A stretch of 40,989 nt of DNA from JAGXFP01 sp039714535 (GCA_039714535.1 JBDLJC010000029.1:1-40989); one strand, 5' to 3'. Shown: positions 7,449 to 14,963, counted from the first letter of the stretch. The notes: generated from the sequence alone by a model not told the origin. Numbers and translations are program-made.

Positions 7449-7777
7449 TTCCTCCGGCTCGCAACTCAGGTTTATCTGTTGCCAAAAAAGGTTTTACCTG
7501 CTGAAGGGGGGAGGCCTTTTTTAGTTTTCCGGCATGCAGTATTGCATCTTCAGCGAACTTTTCAAGCCAGCTGGTGACCAATTTGTGGCTGTTTGGGTAT
7601 TTGGATTATTCCTAGAATCTAAGGTTTGACGAGGTTTAATAAATTGTACCAGCCCTTAGTTTGGTGAGAATAGTACAGTAATTTGCACTTTGTCTTGTAA
7701 TCCGGCGAGTATTAGATCTTTTTGTAAGTAACTGAAACTGGGGGCTTTGTGGTTTTTTTGTTCCGTTTTACTTGTGG
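7449..7777 (+). other. Gene-free stretch after the NuoB-like remnant
   Basis: No gene supported. A perfect eight-base inverted repeat AAAAAAGG (7484-7491) / CCTTTTTT (7515-7522) around a 23-base loop could be a weak terminator. Otherwise nothing before the sigma-54 promoter. Confidence 0.4.
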
Positions 7778-7796
7778 TTGGCACGGGGATTGCTTT
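7778..7796 (+). promoter_or_regulatory. Consensus sigma-54 promoter
   Basis: TTGGCACGGGGATTGCTTT fits the sigma-54 consensus TGGCACG-N4-TTGCW at every position, with the GG (7780-7781) and GC (7792-7793) separated by exactly ten bases. The predicted start is near 7805. No gene follows before the terminator at 7841-7880. The sigma-54 activator that would drive it is unknown; the palindrome found at 12271-12307 was not seen here. Confidence 0.8.
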
Positions 7797-7804
7797 ATTT
7801 ATTA

Positions 7805-7880
7805 TGCAAATTAAAGAATAACACTCTTTTCTTCCCCCCAAAGGTCGGCTTGGTTCCCCCCCAAGTCGACTTTTTTCTTT
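7805..7880 (+). ncRNA. Candidate sigma-54-dependent small RNA (about 75 nt)
   Basis: The interval runs from the predicted sigma-54 start to the T-run of a strong terminator and contains no ORF longer than a few codons. It carries a single-stranded CTTCCCCCC stretch (7831-7839) and a C-rich terminator loop (7854-7860). C-rich segments of this kind often pair with Shine-Dalgarno sequences in regulatory RNAs. Alternatively it is an attenuated leader of the arsR operon that starts 220 bases further on. Size and function are inference. Confidence 0.5.
7841..7880 (+). terminator. Rho-independent terminator
   Basis: AGGTCGGCTTGG (7842-7853) pairs with CCAAGTCGACTT (7861-7872), 12 pairs including two G-U, around a TTCCCCC loop, directly followed by TTTTTTCTTTTT. 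Confidence 0.85.
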
Positions 7881-8040
7881 TTCTGTTAAGCAGCTATCCA
7901 ATTACGCTTGCCTAAAACCCGATGAAAGAAATGGCCATTTTTACCTAACGTCCTCACTGGTGGATGCCGGCCTTCTCCAAGAAAAAGACCAATTTAACAA
8001 TATTCGCATAGCTGTATGAGGAAGAGGGGGCTTTTTGGGC

Positions 8041-8069
8041 TTGACTGTATTGCTATATGACTATATGGT
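8041..8069 (+). promoter_or_regulatory. Probable sigma-70 promoter overlapping an ArsR-type operator
   Basis: TTGACT (8041-8046) and TATGGT (8064-8069) are 17 bases apart. The repeated CTATATGA / CTATATGG across the spacer and -10 is a plausible repressor site for the ArsR protein encoded just downstream. The match to -10 is imperfect. Confidence 0.5.
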
Positions 8070-8098
8070 TATCTGTAATCAATCTAACGGAGCTCCCA

Positions 8099-8443
8099 AT
8101 GAAACAATTTATCAAGGTTACGAAGGCCTTGTCAGATCCTAGCCGGGTCAAGATCCTGAAGATCTTGCAGAGTAAGGGGTTGTGTGTCTGTGAGATCAAG
8201 GCTCTGCTTGGCCTTGCCCAGCCGACTATCTCAAAGCATCTTAGGTTATTGGAAGATGCGGGGCTGGTGGAAAGCCGTAAGGACAAGCTATGGGTTAATT
8301 ATCGCTTGGCCTCTGGCGAGGACAATATTTATGCCTTCACCGCGTTGCAGAATCTCCAGGGTTGGCTCGATGATGATCCCGAGATCAAGAGGTTGCTGGC
8401 GGTAGTCCCGATTATTGATCGGGCTAACATCTGTAACGAATAG
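8099..8443 (+). CDS. arsR: ArsR-family metal(loid)-responsive repressor
   Basis: A 114-residue winged-helix repressor of the ArsR/SmtB family. The recognition helix region reads LAQPTISKHLRLLEDAGLV, followed by the beta wing (ESRKDKLWVNYRL). The phrase LCVCEI just before it contains the CxC pair that binds As(III)/Sb(III) in the ArsR branch. I choose the ATG at 8099 (MKQFIKVTKALSDPSR), with GGAG six bases upstream; a longer reading from 8057 would start inside the promoter. First gene of a five-gene set with the permease, TrmO-like and thioredoxin-like genes, which it probably represses until the metalloid or related ligand binds. Confidence 0.88.
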   Translation: MKQFIKVTKALSDPSRVKILKILQSKGLCVCEIKALLGLAQPTISKHLRLLEDAGLVESRKDKLWVNYRLASGEDNIYAFTALQNLQGWLDDDPEIKRLLAVVPIIDRANICNE

Positions 8444-8477
8444 AACCTTGTTTACCTATTAGAACTGAGGATTAAGC

Positions 8478-9575
8478 GTGGAACCAACAAATAACTGTTG
8501 TGAAAGTGGAGTAGGTCAGCAACAGGCAGGGCCAAAGGCTGAAGATCACAACCGGCCCAGGTGGCTGAAAAATATAATGATAGGCCTGGGCGGTCTGGTC
8601 GTCTGGTTCGTGGTCTACAAACAGCTGCTGCCCTTCTCAAAATATTTCACCTTTGAGATCCTCGGGCTGTCACCGGCCAGTCATCTTGGTCAGGCCATCC
8701 AGTTTTTTGTCTATGACACGCCCAAAGTCATGATGCTCCTGACCTTGGTGGTATTCGGGGTGGGGATTATCCGGACTTTTTTTACCCCGGAACGGACCCG
8801 CAAGATCCTGGCCGGCAAGCGTGAATCGGTTGGTAACGTCTTTGCCGCCTTACTCGGGATTGTCACACCGTTCTGTTCCTGTTCGGCGGTACCGCTGTTT
8901 ATCGGTTTTGTCACGGCCGGAGTACCCCTGGGGGTAACCTTCTCCTTTCTGATCTCAGCGCCGATGGTCAACGAAATAGCCCTGGTCCTCCTCTACAGTC
9001 TGCTCGGTTGGAAGATTGCGGCCCTCTACCTGGTGACCGGCCTATTGGTGGCGATTGTCGCCGGCTGGACCATCGGCCGTCTCGGTATGGAAAACCATAT
9101 TGAAGACTGGGTCAGAGAGATGCGGACCAATGCTGATGATGTGGTGGATGAGCGTCTCTCTTGGCGGGAGAGGGTCCAACTGGGGATTGTGGCCGTTAAG
9201 GATATTGTCGGCAAGGTCTGGATCTATGTCGTTGCCGGTATCGGGGTTGGCGCCGCCATTCATGGCTATGTGCCGGAAGGATTCATGGTTTCGATAATGG
9301 GTAAGGGCGCCTGGTGGTCGGTGCCGGCCGCGGTACTGGTCGGGATCCCCATGTATTCCAATGCGGCAGGGATCGTGCCGGTTATTCATGCTCTGTTGGA
9401 AAAGGGGGCGGCCCTCGGTACGGTGCTGGCCTTCATGATGAGCGTCATTGCCCTATCTCTGCCGGAGACGGTGATTTTGCGTAAGGTTCTGAAGCCAAGG
9501 CTGATCGCGACCTTTGTCGGTGTCGTCGGCTGCGGTATTCTGCTGGTCGGCTATCTGTTTAATATTCTAATTTAA
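8478..9575 (+). CDS. ArsP-type permease (PF03773), probable metalloid/organoarsenical efflux
   Basis: A 365-residue polytopic membrane protein of the permease family that includes ArsP, the trivalent organoarsenical exporter. The signature TPFCSCSAVPLF at about residues 130-141 carries the paired cysteines used for substrate binding in ArsP. The second half repeats the fold with GIPMYSNAAGIVP. A large loop (about 208-240) separates the halves. The N-terminus adds a soluble, cysteine-containing extension (TNNCCESG) of about 30 residues. It starts with GTG, with GAGG seven bases upstream, 34 bases after arsR. The ArsR and CxxC neighbours support metalloid or thiol-linked export; the exact substrate is not provable. 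Confidence 0.85.
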   Translation: MEPTNNCCESGVGQQQAGPKAEDHNRPRWLKNIMIGLGGLVVWFVVYKQLLPFSKYFTFEILGLSPASHLGQAIQFFVYDTPKVMMLLTLVVFGVGIIRTFFTPERTRKILAGKRESVGNVFAALLGIVTPFCSCSAVPLFIGFVTAGVPLGVTFSFLISAPMVNEIALVLLYSLLGWKIAALYLVTGLLVAIVAGWTIGRLGMENHIEDWVREMRTNADDVVDERLSWRERVQLGIVAVKDIVGKVWIYVVAGIGVGAAIHGYVPEGFMVSIMGKGAWWSVPAAVLVGIPMYSNAAGIVPVIHALLEKGAALGTVLAFMMSVIALSLPETVILRKVLKPRLIATFVGVVGCGILLVGYLFNILI

Positions 9576-9589
9576 TAGGGGCTATTTAT

Positions 9590-9991
9590 ATGGATAAGGA
9601 TGTGCCGATAAATATCAAGCCCATCGGGGTCATTCATTGTCGACTGCAGACGGCTGGAGACACCCCCAAGAACTTTACTGAATCGGAGCAGGCCGGGACC
9701 CTGGAAGTTTTCCCGGAATATCAAGAGGCCATGGCGGGGCTCAAAACCGGCCAGACCCTGGTGGCGTTGTTCTGGTTGCATGAGGCCAGAAGAGACCTGC
9801 TCAAGGTCTATCCGCGTGGTGATAAAAGCCGGGGGTTGCACGGGGTCTTCAGTACCCGCAGCCCGGTGCGGCCCAACCCCATTGCTATCTCGGAACTAAA
9901 GATTCTCGGGATCAGGGGCAATATCATAGAGGTATTTGGGGTGGATGTCTTTGACGGCACCCCGTTATTGGACATTAAGAAGAAACTTTGA
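9590..9991 (+). CDS. TrmO/TsaA-domain protein (PF01980), possible SAM-dependent methyltransferase
   Basis: A 133-residue protein that is essentially the TsaA/YaeB domain alone. It carries the family signature SRGLHGVFSTRSPVRPNPIAIS split over residues 83-104, and PIGVIHC near the start. In E. coli TrmO this beta-barrel domain binds S-adenosylmethionine and N6-methylates t6A37 of threonine tRNAs; that enzyme has an extra C-terminal domain that is absent here, as in short archaeal homologues. Its place between a metalloid permease and thioredoxin-like genes is unexpected for a tRNA enzyme and suggests a different methyl acceptor or a stress link. AGGGG precedes the ATG; 14 bases separate it from the permease. 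Confidence 0.82.
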   Translation: MDKDVPINIKPIGVIHCRLQTAGDTPKNFTESEQAGTLEVFPEYQEAMAGLKTGQTLVALFWLHEARRDLLKVYPRGDKSRGLHGVFSTRSPVRPNPIAISELKILGIRGNIIEVFGVDVFDGTPLLDIKKKL

Positions 9992-10080
9992 TGGGATCGT
10001 AATGATTGGCACATCAGCCAGGGCAATTTCGGGATGGTTAGACAGCTAAGCATCCACTGCGAGAAACAATAGGAGAAAAT

Positions 10081-10311
10081 ATGAAGATAAAGGTGATGGG
10101 GCCGGGTTGTGCCAAATGCGAGGAAGCGGAGAAAATCGTCAGAGATGCGGTCGCCAAGGCCGGAATCGGGGCCACGGTCGAAAAGGTGACTGATTTTCAG
10201 GAAATGGCCAAACACGGGGTACTATCAACCCCGGCGGTCGTGATCGATGGCGAGATAAAATGTGTCGGCAAGGCGCCGACCGCGAGTGAGGTGGAAGGTT
10301 GGCTGAAATGA
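10081..10311 (+). CDS. Small thioredoxin-fold redox disulfide protein (CxxC)
   Basis: A 76-residue protein of the 'redox-active disulfide protein 2' type. GPGCAKCEE at residues 8-16 is the CxxC active site, LSTPAVVIDGEIK supplies the cis-proline segment, and the C-terminus TASEVEGWLK is typical. It is cytosolic and shorter than thioredoxin. These proteins often sit beside PF03773 permeases. TAGGAG lies seven bases before the ATG. Its TGA overlaps the ATG of the next gene, so the two are probably translationally coupled. Confidence 0.88.
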   Translation: MKIKVMGPGCAKCEEAEKIVRDAVAKAGIGATVEKVTDFQEMAKHGVLSTPAVVIDGEIKCVGKAPTASEVEGWLK

Positions 10312-10799
10312 GCGATGCCCCCACCCAGCGGCATCTTAGGATCGGCCGGGCCACGGTCGGTCTTGTCGGTCTAGATATTGCCCTGAACCGGCTTTTGAAC
10401 GATGCGGAAATGGGTCATGAGGAAGGCGTCAACCAGCTTTATGACGAGGTCAGGGAACAAAACTACATTCCCGCCGGGATGGAAGAACAGTATCGGCAGG
10501 CACTGGGCCGGGAGTATGAACGGTTGAAATCAGGCCGGGAGGCCAGCGAGCAGAACCTGGTGATTCGAGTGCTGGGGCCGGGTTGTGTCAGTTGCAATAA
10601 TCTGCAGAATATAGTCATCGAGGTCATGAGCGAGATGGGCCTTGCCGCCGATGTTTTCCAGGTCCATGATCTGGACGAGATCGGCCGCTTCGGGATTATC
10701 CAGACCCCGGCCCTGTTGATAAACGGCAAGGTGAAGTGTGCCGGTCGCCTGCCCACCAGTTCCCAGGTCGAAGAGTGGCTACGGGCGGAGTTGGCCTAG
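10308..10799 (+). CDS. Two-domain thioredoxin-fold protein with novel N-terminal domain
   Basis: A 163-residue protein. Residues about 85-163 repeat the small redox disulfide fold of its neighbour (LGPGCVSCNN with CxxC, IQTPALLINGKVK, SSQVEEWL). The first 75 residues form a separate domain (RIGRATVGLVGLDIALNRLL ... YDEVREQNYIPAGMEEQYRQAL) that I do not recognise; it looks mostly helical and lacks cysteine. The start is the ATG in the ATGA overlap with the upstream stop; an alternative start three codons earlier is less likely. Last gene of the arsR set, facing the sigma-54 activator. Perhaps it delivers electrons to, or binds, the exported metalloid. Confidence 0.82.
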   Translation: MSDAPTQRHLRIGRATVGLVGLDIALNRLLNDAEMGHEEGVNQLYDEVREQNYIPAGMEEQYRQALGREYERLKSGREASEQNLVIRVLGPGCVSCNNLQNIVIEVMSEMGLAADVFQVHDLDEIGRFGIIQTPALLINGKVKCAGRLPTSSQVEEWLRAELA

Positions 10800-10898
10800 G
10801 GTGAAACGATATATATTGATATGTCGATGCTGGTGAACAGTCTTTGTTGTTGAAGTTATGCTGGGTTGTGGAGCCTTCTAACCGATCTACAGATTTAA

Positions 10899-12245
10899 TT
10901 ATGAGAGGCCGTGCTGCTTCATCCACTTCCACAGGGTGACCCGGCTCACCCCTAATATCCTGGCGGCCCTGTTTCTATTCCAGGCCGTTTTGTCGAGGGC
11001 AGCGCGAATCTTTGCCTCGCGACCGCTGCCGACGGGTGGATTTTCCTTAGTATCATTCTCCCGGCGCATATGGGGCGGCAGATGGCCGGCGTCAATTCGC
11101 TCTGTCTGACAAACCACAAAGGCGTACTCGATGGCGTTAATCAATTCCCGGACATTGCCGGGCCAGCGGTAATTGGTCAGTATATCCAGGGCGTTATCGG
11201 TGAGGCCGCTGATCTTCTGCTCCGACCTTTCGGCAATTTCCCTGATAAATTTTTCGGCCAGGAGTGGAATGTCCGCCTGCCGCTGTCGTAGGGGCGGCAG
11301 GTGGATGGGAATAACATTAATCCGATAAAAAAGATCCTCCCGGAACTGTCCTGCCTTGATGAGGGCGTCCAGATCCTTATGGGTGGCGGTAATAATCCGC
11401 ACATTGATCTTGATCGGTCGGTGATCGCCTACCCGCTCAATCTCTTTTTCCTGGAGAACCCGCAGTAATTTGGTCTGGGTGGCCATGGGCAGGTCGCCTA
11501 CCTCGTCCAGGAATATACTGCCGCCATGCGCTGCTTCAAAACGGCCGATTCTATTCTGCTCGGCGCCGGTAAAGGCCCCTTTGACATGACCGAATAGTTC
11601 GCTTTCCAGCAGGTTCTCATTCAGGGCCGCGCAATTCACTTTGATAAATGGTTCTGCCGCCCGCATGCTTTTTTGATGCAGGGCGCTGGCCAACAGCTCC
11701 TTGCCGGTACCGGACTCACCATAGACGACTACCGGCGCTTCGGAATTTGCGGCGCTGGCCGCCAGATCGAACACCTGTTGCATCGCCTCTGATTTGCCGA
11801 CAATATCGGCAAAACCTTTTCTGCCGCGCAATTGCTGTTTGAGGGAGGCAATAATCTCTTCTCCGGCCATCACCCGGCTGAGATCGGTCAGGGTTTCAAC
11901 GCCGCCTATAACCTCACCTTCCTCATTGCGAATAACCGCCGCATTTTTCAAGAGATGTAACGGTATGCCGTTCTTGCTTCGGAAGATACATTCCGAACTG
12001 CGGATCTCTTCATTCTTAAAAAGAGCGCAATACTTATCCAACCCCTCGGACCGGGCCGAGAAACAGCGGTCACACTGAAAAACTTCGCAGGTTTGGCCGA
12101 CAAGTTCCGCTGAACTGTAACCAAGCAGGGTCTCGAAGGCCTTGTTGGCAAAGACAATTTCCCCCTCCCTGTTGACCACCATAAGACCCTCCTGCATGGT
12201 GTCGACGATTATCTTCCAGACATTTACATCCAAATCTAAAACCAC
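10899..12245 (-). CDS. PAS-AAA+-Fis sigma-54-dependent transcriptional activator
   Basis: A 448-residue NtrC-type activator with no receiver domain. An N-terminal PAS domain (about 8-125) is followed by the AAA+ domain (about 148-380) with Walker A GESGTGKE, the sigma-54 contact loop GAFTGA, Walker B SIFLDEVGDLP and the arginine-finger segment. A Fis-type helix-turn-helix (RNRAARILGVSRVTLWKWMK) ends it. The PAS domain holds an unusual cysteine set: C53, C58, C61, C73, as CxxxxCxxC and a later YCALF, suggesting an Fe-S cluster, metal or thiol-redox sensor. It is divergent from the DUF302 operon, whose upstream region has a palindrome and a sigma-54 promoter, so that operon is the likely target. 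Confidence 0.92.
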   Translation of the reverse strand: MVLDLDVNVWKIIVDTMQEGLMVVNREGEIVFANKAFETLLGYSSAELVGQTCEVFQCDRCFSARSEGLDKYCALFKNEEIRSSECIFRSKNGIPLHLLKNAAVIRNEEGEVIGGVETLTDLSRVMAGEEIIASLKQQLRGRKGFADIVGKSEAMQQVFDLAASAANSEAPVVVYGESGTGKELLASALHQKSMRAAEPFIKVNCAALNENLLESELFGHVKGAFTGAEQNRIGRFEAAHGGSIFLDEVGDLPMATQTKLLRVLQEKEIERVGDHRPIKINVRIITATHKDLDALIKAGQFREDLFYRINVIPIHLPPLRQRQADIPLLAEKFIREIAERSEQKISGLTDNALDILTNYRWPGNVRELINAIEYAFVVCQTERIDAGHLPPHMRRENDTKENPPVGSGREAKIRAALDKTAWNRNRAARILGVSRVTLWKWMKQHGLS

Positions 12246-12270
12246 CGCAGCCCTCCTGGCTATACAATTT

Positions 12271-12307
12271 GCTAACCGTTAATTAACATAATTAACGTAT
12301 CGTTAGC
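12271..12307. promoter_or_regulatory. Palindromic activator-binding site (candidate UAS)
   Basis: A nested inverted repeat: CGTTAATT (12277-12284) and AATTAACG (12290-12297) around AACAT, flanked by GCTAAC (12271-12276) and GTTAGC (12302-12307). It lies about 115-150 bases upstream of the sigma-54 promoter and directly upstream of the activator gene, the usual place for an enhancer-like site that may also autoregulate the activator. Confidence 0.6.
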
Positions 12308-12417
12308 ATTATGTAAACATTCAAGGAAAAACCCCGCCCCTCCGGCAGTGGCGGAGAATTTTTATTGCCACCTTATTACAGGGAGATAGGTTGTGGTTTC
12401 GCCCCTTGTTTATTCTC

Positions 12418-12434
12418 TGGCACCCAACTTGCTG
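12418..12434 (+). promoter_or_regulatory. Sigma-54 promoter of the DUF302-transporter operon
   Basis: TGGCACCCAACTTGCTG has GG (12419-12420) and GC (12431-12432) exactly ten bases apart and matches TGGCAC-N5-TTGC. Predicted start near 12444, 50 bases before the DUF302 ATG. A partial second copy (TTGGCACCTAACTATTT) follows 20 bases later but lacks the -12 GC. Confidence 0.8.
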
Positions 12435-12493
12435 TATTGGCACCTAACTATTTATGAAGATGATTTCTGCACCCCACTGCCGCAAAGGAGTAA

Positions 12494-12907
12494 ATGATGA
12501 ACCAAGACAATGTGTTCACTGCCACCACCGCCAAAGACAACCGTCATTTCGTCAAAGATCTTGACACGGCGGCCAAAAAATACGGCTTTATTATCCATAA
12601 CGAAGAAAAAATGGAACTGGCCAATACCTTCGGCAACCACGGGGTCGAGGTAGCGGCAGGTTTTGACCTGCACATGATTCAGCTCTGTAAGCCGGAAAAG
12701 GCCGCCGCCAGTCTGATGGCAAACCCCGAGCGCGCCATTTTAATGCCAAAATTCATCATGACCTTTAGCAAAGACGGCAGGACCCAGATTCGTTTTTTAA
12801 AATTCAGTCGGGCCAACATCAAGAGCGTGGTGGACGATGATGCCTTTTCAGATTCTCTCGCCCAGACTTACACGGTTATTGAAAATATCATCAACGAGGC
12901 CAAATAA
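12494..12907 (+). CDS. DUF302-family protein
   Basis: A 137-residue soluble protein of the DUF302 family (PF03625). Visible features are the N-terminal strand-helix (FVKDLDTAAKKYGFIIHNEEKM), the central HMIQLCKPEKAAASLMANPERAILMP phrase typical of the family, and a C-terminal helix. Most DUF302 proteins have no known function; many occur with redox, sulfur or metal genes. No signal peptide is seen, so it is probably cytosolic. AAAGGAG precedes the ATG. First gene downstream of the sigma-54 promoter; its TAA overlaps the ATG of the transporter (TAATG). Confidence 0.85.
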   Translation: MMNQDNVFTATTAKDNRHFVKDLDTAAKKYGFIIHNEEKMELANTFGNHGVEVAAGFDLHMIQLCKPEKAAASLMANPERAILMPKFIMTFSKDGRTQIRFLKFSRANIKSVVDDDAFSDSLAQTYTVIENIINEAK

Positions 12908-13911
12908 TGTGGGATTTTTTCATTAAGATAAACAAGCAGCTGGTTATCGCTATCCCGATAATGATGGCGGCCGGTTTCCTATTCGGACTGGTCAACGACC
13001 CAGCCCTGATCAAACAGCTCAAGCAGTTGATCATGCCCTTGACCTTTCTGATGGTTTATCCAATGATGGTCACCTTGAATGTCAAACATCTGCATGAGGG
13101 GATGAAAAATGTCTGTCTGCAGCTCTTGACCCAGTTTATCAATTTTGCCATCATCCCCTTTCTGGCCTACGGTCTCGGCCTCTACTTCTTTAAGGATCAA
13201 CCTTACATGGCCCTCGGTCTGCTCCTGGCCTCGCTACTACCCACCAGCGGCATGACTATTTCCTGGACTGGCTTTGCCAGGGGTAATATGGGTGCGGCAA
13301 TCAATATGACTGTAATCGGCCTCACCCTGGGCTCGCTGGCAACCCCCTTTTATGTCCAGGCATTAATGGGCGCAAAAGTTGACGTCAATATCATCCTGGT
13401 TATCAAGCAGATCCTTTACATTGTTTTCGTCCCCATGCTGCTTGGCTATATAACCCGCACCGCGCTGCTCAGAAAATATTCAATGGTGGTCTTTAAAAAA
13501 GAGATCGCGCCGCGTTTCCCGGCCATGTCAACCCTTGGGGTTCTGGGCATTGTCTTTGTGGCCCTGGCCCTAAAGGCAAGAGCAATTGCTGCCGATCCCG
13601 GCCTGCTGGCCGCTATCTTTGTGCCGCTGTTTATTATTTATATATTCAATTTTTCTCTGGGCACTGTCCTTGCCAGGATGTTCTTCCAGCGCGGTGACGG
13701 TATCTCCCTGGTTTATGGCACGGTGATGCGTAATCTGTCAATCGCCCTGGCTATCTCCATTAACGCCTTTGGCGCCGAGGGGGCAAATGCTGCCCTGGTG
13801 ATCGCCATCTCCTACATCATCCAGGTTCAGTCCGCGGCCTGGTACGTGAAGCTGACCGATCTCTTGTTCGGCCCTCTGCCGGAAAAATACGGCGAGGAGG
13901 CTATCGCATGA
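12907..13911 (+). CDS. BASS/ACR3-superfamily transporter
   Basis: A 334-residue protein with about ten transmembrane segments, of the bile acid:sodium symporter / arsenical resistance (ACR3) superfamily. The conserved helix pair reads LLASLLPTSGMTISWTGFARGN, and a C-terminal counterpart YGTVMRNLSIALAISINAFG is the second core motif. The proline-cysteine pair that ACR3 arsenite exporters keep in the fourth helix is replaced by PTSG, so arsenite is not a safe substrate call. It overlaps the DUF302 stop and the next small gene (ATGA), so it is firmly within the operon. Confidence 0.82.
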   Translation: MWDFFIKINKQLVIAIPIMMAAGFLFGLVNDPALIKQLKQLIMPLTFLMVYPMMVTLNVKHLHEGMKNVCLQLLTQFINFAIIPFLAYGLGLYFFKDQPYMALGLLLASLLPTSGMTISWTGFARGNMGAAINMTVIGLTLGSLATPFYVQALMGAKVDVNIILVIKQILYIVFVPMLLGYITRTALLRKYSMVVFKKEIAPRFPAMSTLGVLGIVFVALALKARAIAADPGLLAAIFVPLFIIYIFNFSLGTVLARMFFQRGDGISLVYGTVMRNLSIALAISINAFGAEGANAALVIAISYIIQVQSAAWYVKLTDLLFGPLPEKYGEEAIA

Positions 13912-14099
13912 TTCGCATGATGGAGAATAAGATATTCAGGTTGTTCTGGGTCGTGCTGTTGGTCGTAAGTGCCTTTACCCTTGGTTACACCCTGAAACCC
14001 AAAACCAGCCGCCGACCACCTTCTCTTGACATGAAGTCAATGACTGGCAGGTTCCCGATGCCGGCAGGCCGGACGATGCCAAACTTCCGCCGCCGTTAA
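13908..14099 (+). CDS. Small membrane protein, 63 aa
   Basis: Starts in an ATGA overlap with the transporter stop. One N-terminal transmembrane helix (IFRLFWVVLLVVSAFTLGYTL), then a short Arg/Pro-rich tail (RRPPSLDMKSMTGRFPMP) ending in RRR. No family recognised. Operon position suggests an accessory subunit of the transporter or of the following Fe-S protein. Confidence 0.65.
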   Translation: MIRMMENKIFRLFWVVLLVVSAFTLGYTLKPKTSRRPPSLDMKSMTGRFPMPAGRTMPNFRRR

Positions 14100-14105
14100 T
14101 CTATT

Positions 14106-14933
14106 ATGAAAGAAAAAATATTCCAGTTCATAAAAAACCGCCGTACGGTCCAGAGCCTTTCCCTGGTTCTGTCAAACGCCTATTTTTTCTCGTTTATGCG
14201 TTTTATTCCGTGCGGTTACCTGCAATGCTCCAATTGCGCTCTGTCCACCTTTTCCTGTCCGCTGATCCTGATCGAACGCGGTGCGGTCATGGCCTCAATG
14301 GGGATGCTGGGCAGTATCGACAGCAAATTCGCGGCTTCAATCATGGCTGCAATCGCCATGCTCATCCTCTTCGGCTCAATATTCGGCAGCTTCGGCTGTG
14401 GCTGGCTCTGTCCCTTCGGCTTCCTGCAGGACCTGCTGGCCAAGATACCGGTCAAAAAGATAAAATTACCGGGCTGGTCCGGACATATGCGGCTGCCGAT
14501 CTTTATCGGTCTGGTCGTTATGCTGCCTTACTACTCAAGGAAGATGGCATTCTGTGATATCTGCCCGCCCGGCACCATCAACCGCCTCTGGCAGCAGGCC
14601 GCCGGTATCCCGCTATTTTTCAAGACCCCGGAAGGGGCCTGGGCCATTGCCTCAATAATCATTTTGGTCGGTGTGCTTGTCGCCGCCGTCTTTAGCGAAC
14701 GGCCATTTTGCAGCCTGCTCTGCCCCATTGGCGGCTTCCATGGTCTTTTCAACAGGTTCTCCGGGGTTTTTATCAATGTTGACCGGGAAAAATGCGTGGA
14801 CTGTGGCCGCTGTGAAGAGGCCTGTCCCCAGGGGATCAATCCGGTTCTCACCCCGGGCCACAGCCAGTGTTCGCGTTGTCTGCAATGTACCGACGTCAAT
14901 TGCAAGTTCATTAAGGCCGATGTGAGGATCTAA
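14106..14933 (+). CDS. NapH/NosR-type membrane 4Fe-4S protein
   Basis: A 275-residue polytopic membrane protein of the PF12801 type. It has about four or five transmembrane segments with two CxxxCP motifs at membrane borders (CGWLCPFG near residues 98-105, CSLLCPIG near 201-208). A C-terminal ferredoxin-like part follows with CVDCGRCEEACP and CSRCLQCTDVNC, enough for two [4Fe-4S] clusters. An extra N-terminal cysteine cluster (CGYLQCSNCALSTFSC) is notable. Relatives pass electrons between the quinone pool and periplasmic or membrane enzymes. Gene order suggests it supplies electrons to the transporter or the selenoprotein encoded next. Six bases separate it from the small membrane gene. Confidence 0.87.
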   Translation: MKEKIFQFIKNRRTVQSLSLVLSNAYFFSFMRFIPCGYLQCSNCALSTFSCPLILIERGAVMASMGMLGSIDSKFAASIMAAIAMLILFGSIFGSFGCGWLCPFGFLQDLLAKIPVKKIKLPGWSGHMRLPIFIGLVVMLPYYSRKMAFCDICPPGTINRLWQQAAGIPLFFKTPEGAWAIASIIILVGVLVAAVFSERPFCSLLCPIGGFHGLFNRFSGVFINVDREKCVDCGRCEEACPQGINPVLTPGHSQCSRCLQCTDVNCKFIKADVRI

Positions 14934-14963
14934 GAATGAGAGATGCGAGGAGTGATGGCTGGG

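Noticed and set aside
12438..12456. Second sigma-54 promoter directly after the first
   Set aside because: It has GGCAC but TT instead of GC at the -12 position; kept only as a note.
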